Source: Polaromonas sp.
Lineage (GTDB): Bacteria; Pseudomonadota; Gammaproteobacteria; Burkholderiales; Burkholderiaceae_C
Assembly: GCA_013298815.1 (NCBI GenBank)
Contig: JAAFJF010000034.1
Span: 1-34,562, forward strand
Length of the DNA stretch: 34,562 nucleotides
Reading direction: 5' to 3'
Positions 33,385 to 34,562 of the stretch are shown here, piece by piece (positions within the stretch are counted from its first letter, which is position 1; each line of letters starts with the position of its first letter). The position numbers were made by a program, and so were the translations under genes. Under the pieces are notes generated by a model, which had not been told where the DNA came from, ran no database searches, and saw nothing but the letters and a program-made list of their open reading frames with translations.

Positions 33385-34047
33385 ATGAATACCAAATTGC
33401 CCCTAAGCCGTCAAAATATTACTCAAATGGCTATTAAATTTATAGCTATTCAGGCAGTATTCTTGCTGGCCGCAGGTCATTTATATGCTCAACAGGTCTA
33501 TAAAAGTATCGATAAAAACGGGCGCGTAACTTATTCAGAAGTTCCTCCCTTACCTGGCTCTGAAAACAAATTAACGGTTGAGTCCGCCTCAAGCGGGTCA
33601 CTACCTTACGCTCTTCAACAAGTGGTTAGCCGTTATCCAGTTACCTTGTACACCACAGCGGACTGTGGCTCATGCATTAACGCCCGCTTGATGCTGACCC
33701 AGCGCGGTGTGCCTTTTAACGAGCGCACTGTGAGCAGTAACGAAGATATTGAAGCTTACAAAAAGCTCAGCGGTGACACAAGTATGCCGCTGGTTACCAT
33801 TGCTTCTCAGCAGCTCAAAGGCTATGAAGAAACTGAATGGACTAAGTATTTAGACGCCGCGGGTTACCCCAAATCGTCAACCCTGCCGCGCAACTACCGC
33901 AACCCAGAGGCGACGAGTTTGACACCTAAAAAGGCGGCTGAAAAAGCTGAGAAAGAAGCCTCAGAAAAGCCAGCATCAACTCGTGCCGCAAGACCTGCTG
34001 CTGCACCGCAAGAGCAGGGCAATAATCCGGCTGGTATTAAATTCTAA
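33385..34047 (+). CDS. Exported DUF4124-glutaredoxin-like protein
   Basis: A 220-residue protein. A signal peptide (from the ATG at 33427: MAIKFIAIQAVFLLAAGHLY with cleavage after YAQ or nearby) is followed by a DUF4124 domain (QVYKSIDKNGRVTYSEVPP), then a glutaredoxin-like domain with CGSC (LYTTADCGSCINARLMLTQR) and the cis-Pro region TSMPLVTIASQQLKGY. The tail is Ala/Lys/Glu-rich. It is probably a periplasmic thiol-disulfide protein. The signal-peptide core is encoded by a host repeat copy. Start 33385 or 33427; a frame open back to 33184 overlaps prlC and is rejected. Confidence 0.85.
   Translation: MNTKLPLSRQNITQMAIKFIAIQAVFLLAAGHLYAQQVYKSIDKNGRVTYSEVPPLPGSENKLTVESASSGSLPYALQQVVSRYPVTLYTTADCGSCINARLMLTQRGVPFNERTVSSNEDIEAYKKLSGDTSMPLVTIASQQLKGYEETEWTKYLDAAGYPKSSTLPRNYRNPEATSLTPKKAAEKAEKEASEKPASTRAARPAAAPQEQGNNPAGIKF
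33433..33488 (+). repeat. Host palindromic repeat inside a signal-peptide sequence
   Basis: ATTTATAGCTATTCAGGCAG continues TATTCTTGCTGGCCGCAGG and matches the start of the 30264 copy (TTTATAGCTACTTAGGCAG onward) through its GCCGGC centre. It encodes the hydrophobic FIAIQAVFLLAAG core of the signal peptide, and like the aceF copy reads CAG where intergenic copies at 13807 and 30264 read TAG. Confidence 0.65.
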
Positions 34048-34057
34048 AACATCAGTT

Positions 34058-34091
34058 TCACTGAAATTTCTTAACAATAACCTTTCAGTGA
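34058..34091. terminator. Weak inverted repeat between convergent genes
   Basis: TCACTGAAA (34058-34066) and TTTCAGTGA (34083-34091) are exact complements with a 16-base loop, located between the convergent glutaredoxin-like and rpiA genes. There is no T run after it, so a terminator role is only possible. Confidence 0.35.
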
Positions 34092-34158
34092 TAACAGTAG
34101 GAAAGTCATTCATTTGCTCAGTCTAGCTCATATAAAGATAACTTTAAAACCAAATAGA

Positions 34159-34562
34159 CTAAAACTTCAACGTCCGAACCCCACTCTCCGTCCCCAACAA
34201 ACAAACATGCGCCTTCTGGTGCGCAAACACACCCACCGTCACCACACCCGGCCATTGGTTCACGGTGGATTCAAACGCCAGCGGGTCGTTAATCTTCAAA
34301 TTCAGCACGTCGACGATATGTTGCCCATTGTCAGTCACTAAAGGTTGACCGTCTTTTTGACGCACGCTGCACACGCCGCCCATCGCTGCAAACTGTTGCA
34401 TGACACGCTTGGTTGCCATCGGGATGACTTCGACCGGTAGCGGGAACGCGCCCAGCGTGGTGACCAGCTTGCTTTCATCCGCAATGCAGACGAACTGCTT
34501 GGACAGCGCCGCCACAATCTTCTCCCGGGTGAGCGCTGCGCCACCGCCTTTGACCATGTAAC
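34159..34562 (-). CDS. rpiA: Ribose-5-phosphate isomerase A, C-terminal part
   Basis: The last 134 residues of RpiA; the N-terminal third lies beyond the right edge. It contains the [15 protein letters not shown] block with catalytic-site residues of the family, [27 protein letters not shown], and [20 protein letters not shown] with a short tail. It interconverts ribose 5-phosphate and ribulose 5-phosphate in the pentose phosphate pathway. The family is easily recognised. The real start is outside; the ATG at 34557 is internal. It converges with the DUF4124-glutaredoxin-like gene. Confidence 0.93.
   Translation of the reverse strand, partial: YMVKGGGAALTREKIVAALSKQFVCIADESKLVTTLGAFPLPVEVIPMATKRVMQQFAAMGGVCSVRQKDGQPLVTDNGQHIVDVLNLKINDPLAFESTVNQWPGVVTVGVFAHQKAHVCLLGTESGVRTLKF

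Noticed and set aside
1-34562. CRISPR arrays, tRNA or rRNA genes, insertion sequences
   Set aside because: No regularly spaced direct repeats of CRISPR length, no cloverleaf-like T-arm (GGTTCGA) contexts in gaps, and no transposase motifs were seen.

Overview
The window looks like part of a betaproteobacterial chromosome, probably family Comamonadaceae (Burkholderiales), with one end of an integrative and conjugative element (ICE) on its left. The host assignment rests on four things: a lipoyl domain fused to the E3 subunit in an aceE-aceF-lpdA operon, a betaproteobacterial proteasome homologue (BPH), a type B L31 gene, and a short palindromic repeat whose core (ATAGCTGCTTAGGCAGTAAA) I recognise from Comamonadaceae genomes. 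The genus cannot be fixed by eye.

Positions 1-8163 are a tightly packed minus-strand operon of ICE maintenance genes in the order known from PFGI-1/ICEclc/SPI-7-like elements: parA, parB, DUF2857, winged-helix replication-type proteins, a PFL_4669-family protein, a small membrane protein, another winged-helix protein, a DUF3158-like protein, an SSB-like OB-fold protein, and the start of a membrane protein that runs off the left edge. Many junctions are ATGA, TGATG or longer overlaps. parA is the promoter-proximal gene and faces away from the chromosome, so the ICE end probably lies within the gene-free stretch 8164-8484, which holds a strong inverted repeat.

Positions 8485-15471 hold rpmE2 with a strong terminator, a GT-C membrane glycosyltransferase, an isochorismatase-like hydrolase (minus), then a circularly permuted ATP-grasp / alpha-E / transglutaminase-like cluster followed by an exported NlpC/P60 hydrolase. 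The first three genes of that cluster are the usual partners of the Anbu proteasome-like protease, but no Anbu is present here.

Positions 15692-19846 encode two tandem DUF1566 (Lcl C-terminal domain) lipoproteins with Pro/Thr-rich stalks, then a translationally coupled LuxR-type response regulator and hybrid histidine kinase. A bidirectional terminator separates them from the convergent pyruvate dehydrogenase operon on the minus strand (26853 to 19898): aceE, aceF, BPH, lpdA. The BPH gene sits between E2 and E3. Divergent from aceE is a FixL/FixJ-like PAS kinase and response regulator, followed by folD, an M3 oligopeptidase (prlC-like), an exported DUF4124-glutaredoxin protein, and the C-terminal part of rpiA (minus, running off the right edge).

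The most interesting signals are: (a) the short palindromic repeat, found between genes and also inside coding sequence, where it supplies an interdomain linker of aceF and the signal peptide of the DUF4124-glutaredoxin gene in the same reading frame; (b) the proteasome homologue inside the pyruvate dehydrogenase operon, about 7 kb from an Anbu-type cluster lacking Anbu; and (c) four related winged-helix domains spread over three genes of the ICE replication module.
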